The notes beneath the pieces are model-generated. The model had not been told where the DNA came from. It made no database searches and saw only the letters and a list, made by a program, of their open reading frames with translations. From assembly GCA_018340375.1 (NCBI GenBank), contig JAFFJZ010000029.1, positions 62,001 through 126,000 of the forward strand: 64,000 nt of DNA. Reading direction: 5' to 3'. This stretch comes from Gonatopus flavifemur. Its lineage: Eukaryota; Arthropoda; Insecta; Hymenoptera; Dryinidae. Shown piece by piece: positions 10,770-22,480 of the stretch. Positions within the stretch are counted from its first letter, which is position 1. Each line of letters begins with the position of its first letter. A program made the translations under genes and the position numbers.

Positions 10770-13700
10770 ATATTAATTTTATTTGAGGAGACGATTATTT
10801 TTGTTGTATATCTCCTGTAACCTCCCCGTGGATGATTGCGGGTCTTCCAGGGGGATATTCATGATACCTGTCCTTGATATCCTTTTTATCCATCCCTGGT
10901 AGTATCTGCTTCCTTTACGTGGTGGGGAGGATAAGTATCTCAGAGTTGGATCTTTTTCTTTGAGTGGAATAAACTACTCAAGAGAAAGAATACAAACTGA
11001 GAGAAACGAAATCATCCTAATGCCAGAAACATCGGCAAAATCAAACGGAAGGAAAGCAAGGGGAAATTACCTTCCTTGACATGTTTCAATACTTCCCGAG
11101 GAAATGAAACCTTTTTCCTAACCTGGCATATTATGTAACAAAAACAAACAAACAAATTAATAAATACATGATGGCGCTCTCTCGGGTAAAATATTCCGGA
11201 GGTAAACTAGTCCCCCGTTCGGACCTCCGGGTGGAGGCTGCTTGAGGAAGCTTCATCAGCAAGGAACGAAAACCGAAGAATAGGATAGGGAAAAGAAACA
11301 ACATTCTTCGAGTCGGAGCGTGGAATGTTAGATCACTGAGGCAAGCGGGAAAATTAGAAAATTTGAAATTAGAAATGAATAGGTTGAATATAGACGTAAT
11401 GGGGATTAGCGAAATGAGATGGCCACAAGAGGGCGATTTCTGGAGTGGGGATTATAGAATAATTCATACAGGATCAAGGAACGGTCAAGCAGGTGCAGGA
11501 ATTGTAATGCATAAAAGAGTGGGAAATAGAATAGAAAATTATTTGCAACATAATGAACGTGTGATGATGGTTAGAATCAGAACAAAACCGGTAGACACAG
11601 TCATAGTCCAAGTATACATGCCCACATCTGCATATTCGGAGGAAGATATTGAAAAAACGTACGAAGAAATAGAAGAAGTGATAGAATATGTGAAGGGAGA
11701 AGAGAATTTGATAGTGATGGGGGATTGGAATGCGGTAGTAGGACAAGGAAAAGAGGACAACATTATAGGAGATTTCGCGTTAGGGAGGAGGAACGATAGA
11801 GGACAACGTTTAGTCGAATTTTGTGAAAATCATAAGATGGTTATCACAAACACTTTATTCGAAAATCATCCAAGAAGAATCTACACTTGGAAAATGCCAG
11901 GAGATACAGCAAGATACCAAATTGATTACATATTAGTGAAACAAAGATTTAGAAACCAAGTGAAAAACTGTAAAACTTATCCCGGTGCAGATATAGATAG
12001 TGATCATAATATGTTGATGATGAAATGTTCTCTGAAATTCAAATCTCTGAAGAAGAAAAGGAAAATGCAGAAAAGATGGAATTTGAAGAACCTCAAGCAA
12101 AAACAAACACATGAGGCATTCGAGAAAATGTTGGATGAAAAATTGGGAGATCAAAAAGAGAAAGACTTGGGAATAGAGAGGAGATGGACAAAGATGAAGG
12201 GGAATATAAGAGAATGTGCGGATAAGATTTTGAAGAATGATGGAGTAGAAGCTAAAAACCCATGGATAACGGGAGAAATTTTAGAATTGATAAATGAAAG
12301 AAGAAGATACAAGAATAATGATAGCCAAGAAGGCCAGCAACGATACAAATCATTGAGAAATAAAATAATAAGAGAATCAAGGAAAGCAAAAGAACAGTGG
12401 TTAGAAGGGAAATGTCAGGAAATAGAAATAAGATTGCATTTAGGAAAAATAGATGAAGCATATAGGATTATTAAAAGATTTTTCGGACAAATGAAATCTA
12501 GAAGCAATAAGATTAGAAACTCTCTAGGACGACAATTGATAAAAACGGAAGAGAAAATAGAACAGTGGATCAATCATTTGGAAGACTTGTATAGAGGAAA
12601 CGATGATATAGCACTATTAGAGAAGGAGGAGGATGTAGATGAGGAAGAATTGGGAGATTCGATATTGAGATCAGAATTCGACAAGGCTTTGAAAGAATTG
12701 AAAAATAATAAAGCGCCAGGCATAGATGGCATAAGTGCGGAGCTTATAAAAGCCTCCAGTGAAGGAACTCGCGACGCACTGTTTGGATTGATTAGAGATA
12801 TGTACGAAAAAGGAGAAGTACCGGAAGATTTCCAAAAGAATAAAATTGTCGCTATCCCGAAAAATCAAGGGGCAGACAAATGCGAGAACTACAGAACGAT
12901 CAGTTTAACTTCACATGCTTCGAAAATACTGACCAAAATTATATACAGGAGGATGGAAAATAAAATAGAGAGTAGATTGGCAGAGGATCAGTTTGGTTTT
13001 AGAAAAATAGGGGAACGCGAGAAGCAATCTTAGCACTCAGGGCAGTAATAGAGAAAAGGATAGCGCTGAAGAAATCTGTGTACATAGGTTTTGTAGATAT
13101 ACAAAAGGCTTTCGATAATGTGGACTGGGAGAAGATGTTTGCGATCCTGAAGAAGGTGGGAATAAATTATAAAGATAGAAGAATAATATACGAATTATAT
13201 AAGAATCAAAGTGCAATATTAGACATAGAGGGTCAGGAAGGGAAGCACAAATAAGAAGAGGGGTGAGACAAGGATGCTCATTATCGCCACTGATGTTCAA
13301 TTTATATATAGAAGAAGCAATGAACGAAGTGAAGGAGGAAATTCAATCGAAATTACAGATTCAGGAGAAAATATAAGTATGTTGAGATTCGCGGATGACA
13401 TAGCTATATTGGCCACGAGTAGTACTGAGTTAGAAAATATTCTCAACACCATGAGAACAATATTATGGGAAAACTATTGTATGAATATAAATAAAGACAA
13501 AACAAAATTCATGATGTGTACAGCAGCGAAAACAGCTAGAAGAACGAAAATCAAAATAGATACCGAGACAATTGAACAGGTGAAAGAATTCAAATATCTA
13601 GGAAGCATAATTACAGAAAACGGCAAAAGCGAAAGAGATATAAGAGCAAGAATAGCACAAGGGAAACAGGCTTTTTATCAAAAGAGACAGTTATTATGCT

Positions 13701-14168
13701 CAAAAAATATAAGCTTGGAAGTAAGGAAGAAATTCTTGAAAAGTTACGTTTGGAGCACAGCATTATATGGTTGCGAAACTTGGACAATGGGGAAAACTGA
13801 TCAACGAAGACTTGAAGCTTTTGAAATGTGGTGTTATAGGAGGATGCTCAGAATAAAATGGATAGACAAAGTCAAAAATGAAGAAGTACTCGAGCAGATA
13901 AATGAAGAAAGAAATCTTTTGAAACACATCGTGAAAAGGAGAAGCAATCTTATAGGACACACTTTACGGCATGAGAGTTTATTGAAAACAATATTGGAAG
14001 GGAAAATGAATGGTAAAACTGGTAAAGGTAGACCTAGAACAAGTTATATGAAGCAAATCGTACAAGACAAGGGATGTAGTAGATATGTAGAAATTAAACG
14101 TTTGGCGGATAATAGACAGGGGTGGAGGGTTTCATCAAACCAATCGTAAGACTGATTACTTCATGATG
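10770..14168 (+). mobile_element. RTE-like non-LTR retrotransposon (LINE), decayed
   Basis: A single coding region for an apurinic-type endonuclease and a reverse transcriptase lies at about 11246-14149. A GC-richer leader precedes it. The 5' limit is not known and is placed only roughly. The 3' limit is near 14168: this copy and the fragment ending at 42838 share sequence up to GACTGATTACTTCATGATGAT and then diverge. A short ATGATGAT-type tail fits RTE elements (known of the clade). It was inserted inside the composite 8969-17648. Confidence 0.85.
11246..14149 (+). pseudogene. Endonuclease/reverse transcriptase of the RTE-like LINE, three frameshifts
   Basis: The frame opens after a TGA near 11242. 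No ATG precedes the domain start GAWNVRSL (about 11315); the first ATG is at about 11378, so the start is damaged or non-standard. Endonuclease motifs are ISEMRW (about 11406), VMGDWNAVV (about 11714) and DSDHNM (about 11998). Reverse-transcriptase motifs are KAPGIDGISAELI (about 12710), FGFRK (about 12990), FVDIQKAFD with the first catalytic Asp (about 13090), GVRQGCSL (about 13260) and RFADDIAIL with the catalytic Asp pair (about 13388). The C-terminal block LYGCETWT and RRLEAFEMWCYRRML is typical of such elements. Frames break by one base near 13002, 13240 and 13364. Comparison with the copy at 41802-42462 shows that each break is a small deletion here. The endonuclease resembles the BovB/'craniofacial development protein 2-like' type, which points to RTE; clade assignment is by recognition only. 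Confidence 0.87.
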
Positions 14169-14169
14169 A

Positions 14170-14765
14170 TCTCCTGTAATTCTATGGCTCTCTTTTAAAA
14201 GGAGAATTTGTATTGAATTTGGTGCATTTTACTTGAGCACATGGAACATGTTCATAATTATACATTATGCTCTACTGAAACAGTTTTATCCATACTTTCA
14301 TTCATTTAACATCAGATTGATAATTTATTTTTGTTCCAACTAAACGTATTGTACAATAATTGTTCTTGCTAAAATATGTGATATTAATTTTTGAGTTTAG
14401 TTCTGAAATGAAAAGTGAAGTTTGTTTCATTATTCACATTTTATATGTGAATCAATTTTTGAATGTATTCTTTTATGTTTCTGTACAATAAGAAAATTCT
14501 GTTCTCTTGATTTTCTATAAGAGAAAGTTCCAAAGTTTCAAGTTGAAGTTTTTGTTAAATCATTTATTTGTGACTGCAAATATACCAAATCCTGATTAAA
14601 ACAGTTTGAGTACTTGTCTCATTTTTTTTTCCTTTTGATCTGATACTATATTCGATGGTTATATGTGCAGTTTTAATTTCGTAATTAATTTCGTAATTTC
14701 GTAGTTTCGTTCATTACAGGCAATCGACTATGTTTATATATTATTTACCTCTTCCTATACAACCA
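14170..14765. other. AT-rich stretch inside the composite
   Basis: No gene or repeat boundary is recognised between the LINE 3' end and the small palindrome at 14766. Confidence 0.45.
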
Positions 14766-14847
14766 AAATCTCCTGGCAAAATCCTCAGGATATCCTAGGC
14801 ATACTGCAACATCCCCAGGATTTCCTGAGGATGTCGCCAGAAGATTT
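14766..14847. repeat. Small palindrome built of CCTCAGGATATCC words
   Basis: The left end AAATCTCCTGGC and the right end GCCAGAAGATTT are inverted. ATCCTCAGGATATCCT, ATCCCCAGGATTTCCT and GAGGATGTC fill the interior. It abuts the foldback at 14848. Confidence 0.55.
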
Positions 14848-17497
14848 CCCTGGTAGAAATTTTTTCTAGTACATCGCGAGTTACTTATAAGTTTACCTAT
14901 CTTACTTGTGAGTCACTCATAAGGAAAACTTACGAGTAACTTATTAGAATGTAACACTTCACTTAACTAAATTCTAGCCATCAAAACTAGCGAGGCACTC
15001 AGTAGTAACTGACCAGGAACTTGTAAGAAACTAGCGCCACACTCATGACAGCAATTATATGCCAAAAAAGTTGTGAAGTTATAATAATACATCAACAATG
15101 ATTATTCAGTAAAATATGCATGCTTTGGCCCAAAATGTTTTTGAAAATAAAAAATTGAATTTCGAGCAAAAATCATGTTTCAGAGGGGACACTTGCAGAT
15201 GACCACCAACGTCCACCTCGTGTTTAATGCGATGGAGAGAATATTGAAAACCTCGGAGAGAATCGAACCTACCTAATGTTGCGCGATCTACTATCCTAAC
15301 GCCCTAACGCCCTAAGCTAAACCGGTGCCTACGCGATGCATTAGAAGAGATCAATTAATATAAAGTGACGTGTTTATCCGATTCAATCATCCGTCGGTTG
15401 AATATAATAATCTATGAGCCTGTGTGAAAATTGCAGTTCGGTTGACAGATGTGAGGTTAGAATTTATGTGATCAAAAAATGGATGAATTATTTTTGTGAA
15501 ATGTGTGGTGGTTATTTCTTGAATAATGTGTATCAAAAAATCTGTTAGTAAGTGCAAAATAAATTAGTAAATGTCATAGCTGTTGTAACATGTCAAAAAA
15601 TCATAATTTGTTGATGCAGTGAAAAAGAATTTTCTTCAAATACTTACATCAATACTTCTAGGCAAAAACTCAGAGATCATATGAGTTTTGTAATAAATAT
15701 GAGTCATGAAGAACTCATTTGATCCAAAATATGTCAAAAGAATGTTCAAAATGAATTGCAAGAAACTTGGATTATTCACTTGCAGCTCGACGGATGGTTT
15801 TACTTTTCAAATTGAAGAGTACTCTTCACGTTGAAATTTTCAAATTTGAGGAAAAAGACTTATTTTCTGAGTTGAATTCGTTGTTAGGGTGATGACAAAC
15901 TTGTAGGAAGAGTTTGAAAGTTGGGTGGAATCTATATTGTTCAGGAAAGTCCAAATCGTGTGGCAAAAGTTAGAAAATCTGTCAACTTAGCTTACGGCAC
16001 ATGGGTATTCTATTAGCTTTTCTTCACTAAACGAAATCTAGGAAGGAGAAATGTATCAAAATTTAGTAAAATCAAGTTGGTACAGAGTAAGAGAGGACAG
16101 ATATATTCATTGAATTTTATTGGTTATTATAAAAATGTTGATAAATACGTAAAGGCTATGTATGACTCAATTTATCGTCTCTCAATATTTTTGTTTCAAT
16201 GCTTTTATATTGTGTGCATTTTTGTATCTTTTCACTAGTAGGTCGAGGAAACATGTGTATTGAACCTGTTTTATAAATATAATACCATTTATTTGTAGGA
16301 ACATGATACAACATTATTGGAACAAAAATATTAAAAGACGACACATTGGATCTTCTATAGCCTTTCCTTATTTATCAACATTTTTATAATAACCAATCAA
16401 ATTAAATGAATATATCTGTCCTCTTTTACTCTGTAACAAATTGATTTTACTAAATTTTGATACATTTCTCCTACCTAGATTTCGTTTAGTGAAGAAAAGC
16501 TGATAGAATACCCATGTGCTGTGAGCTAAGTTGACAGAGTTTTTAACTTTTGCCTCACAATTTGGACTTTCCTGATCAATATAGATTCCACCCAACTTTC
16601 AAACTCTTCCTACAAGTTTATTATCACCCCAACAACAAATTCAACTCAGAACATAAGGCTTTTTTCTCAAATTTGAAAATTTCAACTTCAAGAATACTCT
16701 TTAAATTGAAGAGTAAAATCATCCAACGCGCTTCAAGTAAATAATTCAAGCGTTTTGCAATTCATTTTAAACATTTGCTTGAAATATTTCTGATCAAATG
16801 AGTTCTTCGTGACTCATATTATTACAAAATTAATGTGAGTTTTTTGAGAAATGTGAGTTTTGAGAAATTTAATGTGAGTTTTTTTTTCCCGAGAAATATT
16901 GATGTAAATCAATATTGATATTGATTGATATTGATATTGTTGTTGTTGATATTGTCGTGTATTTGAATAGAATTCAGTTTCACCACATCAGCAAATTACG
17001 ATTTTTTACATATTACAACAGTGATGACTGATTCAATAATTCATTTTGCACTCAATAACAGATTTTTTATCTATATTAATCAAGAAATGACGAAAGAAGA
17101 GTACTTGGTCGAAACTTATATTTGATTATGACGAAACACATATTCATTAAGTTCATGCTCTTTGAATAATACTCAAATGATGTGTATGATGATGTGCCGT
17201 GTAGAAAAGAAAAATGATGCTGAATAGTTAATAAATCAACCTTATGAGAATTGTGATAAGTTATATGAAATACTTATTTCGCTGGTGATGGTTGAACGTT
17301 TGTTAAGTGTTTTTCTGTATGCATAACGTGGAAAATCTTGTGAAATTCTCATAAGTTCCGCCTAATTATAACCCAAATAGTTAGTTGAGTTAAACTTATC
17401 ACTTACTGACGAGTGATTCACGAGTTTCACTTAACTAGTTCTCCCTCACTAGTGCCTCACGAGTTGTGGGGAAAAACTTATGATATTTCTACCAGGG
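14848..17497. mobile_element. 2.65-kb foldback element ending CCCTGGTAGAAAT
   Basis: The left end is CCCTGGTAGAAAT and the right end is its exact inverse. The arms pair over about 15475-16145 and 16365-17090 with moderate divergence; landmarks include AGTTTGAAAGTTGGGTGGAA and its inverse, and the inverse of ATATCTGTCCTCTTTTACTC. The centre is near 16150-16360. The outer parts repeat ACTTATAAG, ACTCACTCA and CTCGTGA words. A tRNA-like block at 15251-15330 lies in the left arm without a clear partner. A fragment of the same terminus occurs at 57205. Confidence 0.78.
15251..15330 (-). other. tRNA-like sequence, probably pseudo-tRNA or SINE head
   Basis: On the - strand GGTTCGATTCTC fits a pol III B box and TTAGCTTAGGGCG upstream fits an A box, about 40 bases apart. 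The ends (GGCACCG and TCCGAGG) do not pair as an acceptor stem and no clean anticodon arm is seen, so it is not called a functional tRNA. GCGTTAGG is duplicated within the D-arm region. Confidence 0.4.
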
Positions 17498-17648
17498 ATT
17501 GTGCCGTGTGAGTTACTACGCAGGCATTGTATCACCTTCCATGATTTGCATGTTGCCTATTTTCACAAATCAAATGGTCATGGAAATTCTTCAAAATAGG
17601 ACATGGAAAGTCAGGAAAACTCAGTTTGAAAATTTTGTGGGAACCCTG

Positions 17649-18300
17649 CATTCGTAACTGTTCCTGAACTCATTGGTGCGGAAATAGATTTGAAATGTAC
17701 GGAAGTATATTGTTTTAGATTCCAACGTAAACTCGCGGAAGTCGAGCAAGTGACAAGATGCCGGAACATTTATCAAAGTTTTCTTTCCGATTTTTCGCAA
17801 GTAGACCGAAGTACACCAAAACCCAAAATACCCCCAAGTAATTTGAAGTCATTATGTGCTTACTATTCGTAACTGTCCCTAAACTGATTGGTACGGAAAT
17901 AGAGTTGAAATGTACGGAAGTATTTAGTCTAGGTTTTAACGTAAACTCGCGGAAGTGGATCAAGTGACAAAATGCGGAAACATGTGTCAAGGTTTTGTTA
18001 CCGATTTTTCGCAAGTAAATCGAAGCACACCAAAACCCAAAATACCCCCAAGTAATTTGGAGTCATTATGTGCATACCATTCGTAACTGTTCCGAAACTC
18101 ATTGGTGCGGAAATAAAGTGGAAAGCACTGATACAGTTTTCTTCCACTTTTTTCTAAGTGAACGGAATCTGTTATGTACTTCAGGTAATATGTAAGTGAA
18201 CCTAAACTCTTTTCGTCTGAATTGCGGAAATCGGCGGAATCAACTGTGATGCGGAACAAAATCCCAAATGATTTGGAACCCCCTACATGTATCAAGTCTT
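17649..18300 (+). repeat. ~215-bp satellite, about three units
   Basis: ATTCGTAACTGT starts units near 17650, 17866 and 18079. Each unit holds GGTNCGGAAATAGANTTGAA, CTCGCGGAAGTNGA and CCCAAAATACCCCCAAGTAA. The third unit decays after about 18125. An incomplete unit lies on the other side of the 8.7-kb insertion at 8790-8968. Confidence 0.9.
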
Positions 18301-18406
18301 GGTTCGGAAGTAGTCGGAAGAGCTCCTAAGTAATTTGAAAACATTTACTTCAAAAATCTTTAGGTTCGTTCAGATATTTTAATCAGGGATAACTCGTTAA
18401 TGATTG

Positions 18407-18964
18407 CCCAAGTGTGTATTGACGGCGGGCCCCATCTATGCCCAGGGTGGGTGCCCATGCTACCCAACGTGGGACCAACCCTGGGATGATAACATCGTTC
18501 CCAGCTTGGCCGTATTGCTTTGCCCGAGAACACCACGGACCCAGCATGAACCCAGACTAGGCAATCAATACTGCCCCTTCCTTTTTGTTTTGAAATTGGA
18601 AAATACCCAGCATGTATATACCATGGGGCCCACCCCGGACCAGCATGGGCCCCATCCCGCCAATATGGGCCCAAGACTGGGCCAGAGTGGGACCAAAATT
18701 CTTACACGCTAAGGATTGTACACACATGCTCGGGATATAAATTCACCCCAATCTTGGCCTAACGCTGGTCCAAATTGGGGCCAAGTTCAAATGTGCCCGC
18801 ACTAATATTCATTACCTCCAGTTCTTTCAACTATAATTGTATGGGAAAGCACAACAGGGCCAAGATTGAGCCAACATGGGCCCCATCGTCATTCCCCAAT
18901 ACTGGGTTAAGGAGGATGGACCCAGCCTGAGGCCCATTGTCATTATAGGCAATACACGCTTGGG
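18407..18964. mobile_element. GC-rich inverted-repeat element built of GGGCCCA words
   Basis: The left end CCCAAGTGTGTATTG and the right end CAATACACGCTTGGG are inverted. The interior is far more GC-rich than its neighbours and repeats TGGGCCCA, CCCAGCATG, TGGGACCAA and CTTGGCC in both orientations, around a short AT-rich core. No coding frame is supported; the open frames on both strands follow from the base composition. Confidence 0.65.
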
Positions 18965-19499
18965 TGATATATACTGTGAAACTTTGAATCTTTTTAAAAT
19001 ACTAATATAATAACCTCAGTGTGAAAGAATTTTTTTCAAATTTGTTGAACATTTGTTTTTAATTTTTTCATTTCAAAACTGTGATGACGCCACTGTGAAA
19101 CTGAATCCGTTTATTTAACATTATAATATATAATTATCCACAATTTGCGTATTGCTGATTCAAGTAGAAATTATAACTCGAAACTCCACTCTTTGATTGG
19201 AATGAAGTTCAATCGGTTCACTCAGTTGAAATAATAATAGGAATTTGCATCCATGCTCCGAAATTGAAATTCAAACCGAAATTGAAGTTATGAATAACCT
19301 CAATTCATCGTGACAATTTTACCGCGCCACGAATAATATAAAATTCAACAAGTTGCGATCACTGATACGACGGAGATGAATGAATCGATAAATCACAACA
19401 AATTTTGTAATAAACAATACATAATAAATAATTCTATCTTATTAATATGACATGACCAATGCAAAATTCCATATTACCGATAGAAAATAAGGGGATGTT
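18965..19499. other. AT-rich stretch, nothing recognised
   Basis: No domain-bearing frame or RNA gene is seen. Some inverted words (GAAATTGAAATTC, TTCAATCGG) occur near 19200-19290. Confidence 0.4.
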
Positions 19500-19503
19500 T
19501 TAA

Positions 19504-19889
19504 GGGGATACCAGCGATCCCCGCTGATGCAACCCGCCACACAAATGTACCAACTGAGTGAACATTTTCTCTGCAAGAATACTCTGAACTGAATTCATAA
19601 AAAAGCATGAAACTTTCAGGAATCAATCTTCAATCCTTTATCTATCGCGGTACATCGCCCGAATTTTGAATTTCGAAGAAAAATTTTTTTCTCAGTCGGT
19701 AACATAAATTTTTTTTCCGAAATCCAAAATTCGGGCGATGTACCGCGATAGATAAAGGATTGAAGATCGATTCCTGGAAGTTTCATGCTTTTTTATGAAT
19801 TCAGTTCAGAGTATTCTTGCAGAGAAAATGTTCACTCAATTGGTACATTTGTGTGGCGGGTTGCATCAGCGGGGATCGCTGGTATTCCC
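19504..19889. mobile_element. 386-bp palindromic MITE with TTAA target site
   Basis: The arms are GGGGATACCAGCGATCCCCG and the inverse CGGGGATCGCTGGTATTCCC, each extending to about 185 bp around a short centre near 19690. TTAA flanks both sides (19500-19503 and 19890-19893). TTAA duplication with G/C-rich tips is characteristic of piggyBac elements; assignment is inference because no transposase is present. Confidence 0.83.
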
Positions 19890-20039
19890 TTAAGCAGTTT
19901 TAAGGTCTATACACACAAGCGACGTAAACGTAAGAACGGACGCGCAGGAACCGTATACGAGATTTGCGCAGTCCTACGTTCCTTACGTTCACGTTTCCGT
20001 GCTTGTGTAGCTAGACTTTTACATTTCCAGATTTTCGAT

Positions 20040-20300
20040 TATCGACGCATGTTGAATGATCAATTTTTGGCCACTTCTATGGACCACGAGATTGATCAAT
20101 AATTGTCCTGTTCTATATCCGCATCAGCGACCAACAATTGGCCCTTCAAAAATGATCAATTTTTGATCAATCATTATCCAATGAATGGACATGCGCATAA
20201 AGATCCTGCATAATTCCCAAATAATTGATCAATTATTAGCAAATGTCATTGGAATCAATCAAATTGACTAATGATTGGAACCAATCCTTGGTTGGCTGGT
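20040..20300. repeat. ATTGATCAAT / ATTGGNCAAT word element
   Basis: TGATCAAT, ATTGATCAATTATT, CCAATCATTA and GGACAATT-like words recur in both orientations. A relative lies at 28013-28285. Both are next to AAACAAACCTAAA and GTGTTGCCAG in opposite orientation, so they may be two copies of one larger repeat. Confidence 0.5.
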
Positions 20301-20332
20301 TAGCTCCTAAACAAACCTAAAGACCAGTGTTG

Positions 20333-20470
20333 CCAGAAGGTTACATTTGTTACATGTTACGTAACTTTCGACCCTCTCATGTAACACGGATGTAACATTT
20401 TTCTAAACGTTATATACGTTTAAAATGTCAAACATTAAGGCAAGAATGGAAATGTAACTTTTTTCTAATC
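20333..20470. repeat. TGTAAC word patch
   Basis: GTTACATTTGTTACATGTTACGTAAC and related TGTAAC words occur about eight times in 140 bp (quoted in parts: GTTACATTTG, TTACATGTTACG). It starts beside GTGTTGCCAGAAGG. Confidence 0.45.
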
Positions 20471-20490
20471 TACATGTAATATTTGATTCA

Positions 20491-21402
20491 AACGAAAATT
20501 CTCCTACAATAAGAATTTCGATAAGATACAACAGGATATGCTTCACTTGAAAAAAAAAGATGTGAAATCAATATGAGCTGCCAAGTACATTCGGTTATTC
20601 AAATGGTATGTAAACGATTTCTTGTATATTGTAACTTCAGTTTGTTTAAATTGTATTCAAAGCGATTTATGATTGTATTGAATTAACAATATATAGTGAG
20701 GTGGAACAAAAATTAGGTTCAACCATTTGACATACTAGAAACAACTCTGACCTATTTGAAACTCAACGTGTTGATCGTTTCTAATATGTTTTTCAAATTT
20801 TTCACATACCAGAAACAGCGCTAAGTTATTCCAAACCAAACGCGTTAGTCGTTCCAAATAGATTTTGAAATCCACGTCAATGCGGAACACTTGGCGCAGC
20901 CGATTACGTGAGTTTTGAGCCTCAAGTGTATTCAAACAATTCTGTTGAAAGTATGTAATCAAAACGTTGGATAATAAAATCTTCATCGGCCGCGCCAAGT
21001 GTTCCGCATTGACGTGGATTTCAAAATCTATTTGGAACGACTAACGCGTTTGGTTTGGAATAACTTAGCGCTGTTTCTGGTATGTGAAAAATTTGAAAAA
21101 CATATTAGAAACGATCAACACGTTGAGTTTCAAATAGGTCAGAGTTGTTTCTAGTATGTCAAATGGTTGAACCTAATTTTTGTTTCACCTCACTATATAT
21201 TGTTAATTCAATACAATCATAAATCGCTTTGAATACAATTTAAACAAACTGAAGTTACAATATACAAGAAATCGTTTACATACCATTTGAATAACCGAAT
21301 GTACTTGGCAGCTCATATTGATTTCACATCTTTTTTTTCAAGTGAAGCATATCCTGTTGTATTTTATCGAAATTCTTTTTGTAGGAGAATTTTCGTTTGA
21401 AT
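20491..21402. repeat. 912-bp near-perfect foldback, ~410-bp arms
   Basis: The arms are 20491-20897 and 20992-21402 with a 94-bp spacer. Identity looks very high over the whole arm: for example GCGGAACACTTGGCGC / GCGCCAAGTGTTCCGC at the inner edges and ATTCAAACGAAAATTCTCC with its inverse at the outer edges. No flanking duplication was identified, so it could be a foldback transposon or a recent inverted duplication. Confidence 0.85.
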
Positions 21403-22480
21403 GTATTTTCAGATTTTTTTTAGGATTGACCGCATTTTCGTGTACTTGGCGTGATTTTTTTACTTTTTTGAAGTTTTTTTATTGGGATTTCACTTCTTTC
21501 TCTGGATGTGTCCTTAACTGAACATAAATAAAATTCGAATGCTCATGTCTAATTTAATAGTGATCGTAGCGATGAAGAAAATGTCCTCAGATCATTTGTG
21601 ATATGAAAAACTCACTTGGGTTTTCATCAGTCATCTCATCATTGGACAGCAATAGATAATCGACATAAAGAATGAAGAACAGGAGGAAAGAAAAGTGAAT
21701 TCCCATAAATCAATACATATGTGCAGGATTCCGAAAAGTAAATATTAATTGACCGATAAGTTGGCGCTCAAAGCAGCCCACGATTTTGTTTTAAACATGT
21801 ATTGTGCAAGAATTCCCATTGTTTTCAAAATATGATTGTTAGAAAAACGAAACAAAACAGATTTTACGAACAGAGAAAACTTGCACACAATATGTTTAAG
21901 GTACCCAACAGAAATTTTTTTGATAAAACGAGAATTTGTACCATTTGGCATGAAGTTGAAAATAGTTTCCCAGCAAAAATGTTTCAATGACTCTTTAGGA
22001 CTATTTCAAAGAGTATCTTAAAGAGATGTCAAATATTCATTTATCATGCAACAAAAAGAGATATCTTCAAAATATCTGGTCAAGAGCATTTTTCAGTACT
22101 GTACAAGAAATTTTTTAGAATTTTGTGAAATATCCATCAAAATCATTTTGAAAAATTCTTCAAGAATATTTAGTCGGCTGTGGTATTATAAACGTATACG
22201 ATGTTCTTCAAAATCACCTATAGAAGATTATAGTAATTGAATTGTTATTTGATGAGCAAGTGAAATTATTGCTTTTTGAAGAAATATATGTATGAGTCTT
22301 TAGCATCACGTGGCCAATTTCGTTCTTCAACTCGCAGATCATGAATAAATATCCCCTTTGTACCTTTACTTCGTAACATGCACGTAAAGTTACCTTCGGA
22401 AATACTTCTTCCCTGATGAAAAACAACGGCTATAACTTTATAAAAGTGTCATGCAATTTGGGTTTTTGTGGTTGGCACTG
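21403..22480. other. AT-rich stretch with scattered AAGAGATATCTT words
   Basis: No gene is recognised. Around 21980-22200 words like CAAAGAGTATCTTAAAGAGAT and ATATCTTCAAAATATC (quoted in short parts) suggest decayed word-type repeat DNA. Confidence 0.4.

Larger units (their letters stand above)
8969..17648. mobile_element. 8.7-kb nested composite ending CAGGGTTCCCACA
   Basis: The left end CAGGGTTCCCACA and the right end TGTGGGAACCCTG are exact inverses. The flanks are CATTC at 8964-8968 and 17649-17653. Uninterrupted satellite units have a single CATTC (for example 18078-18082), so a 5-bp duplication is supported. Near both ends the word GGAAAGTCAGGGAA is repeated. The interior holds later insertions: a CCCAGACAGCACA element, a TTAAGGGTG relic, an RTE-like LINE, and a 2.65-kb foldback. 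The original element was probably about 1 kb or less (inference). No transposase is seen that belongs to it. Confidence 0.72.

Noticed and set aside
11474..12868. Open frames on the - strand inside the LINE
   Set aside because: They are antisense shadows of a purine-rich coding strand and contain no domain.
15251..15330. Functional tRNA gene
   Set aside because: The acceptor stem does not pair and the anticodon arm is not credible, so only a tRNA-like relic is reported.
18360..18712. Proline- and glycine-rich frames on both strands
   Set aside because: They arise from the GC-rich GGGCCCA word array and lack stops only because of composition.
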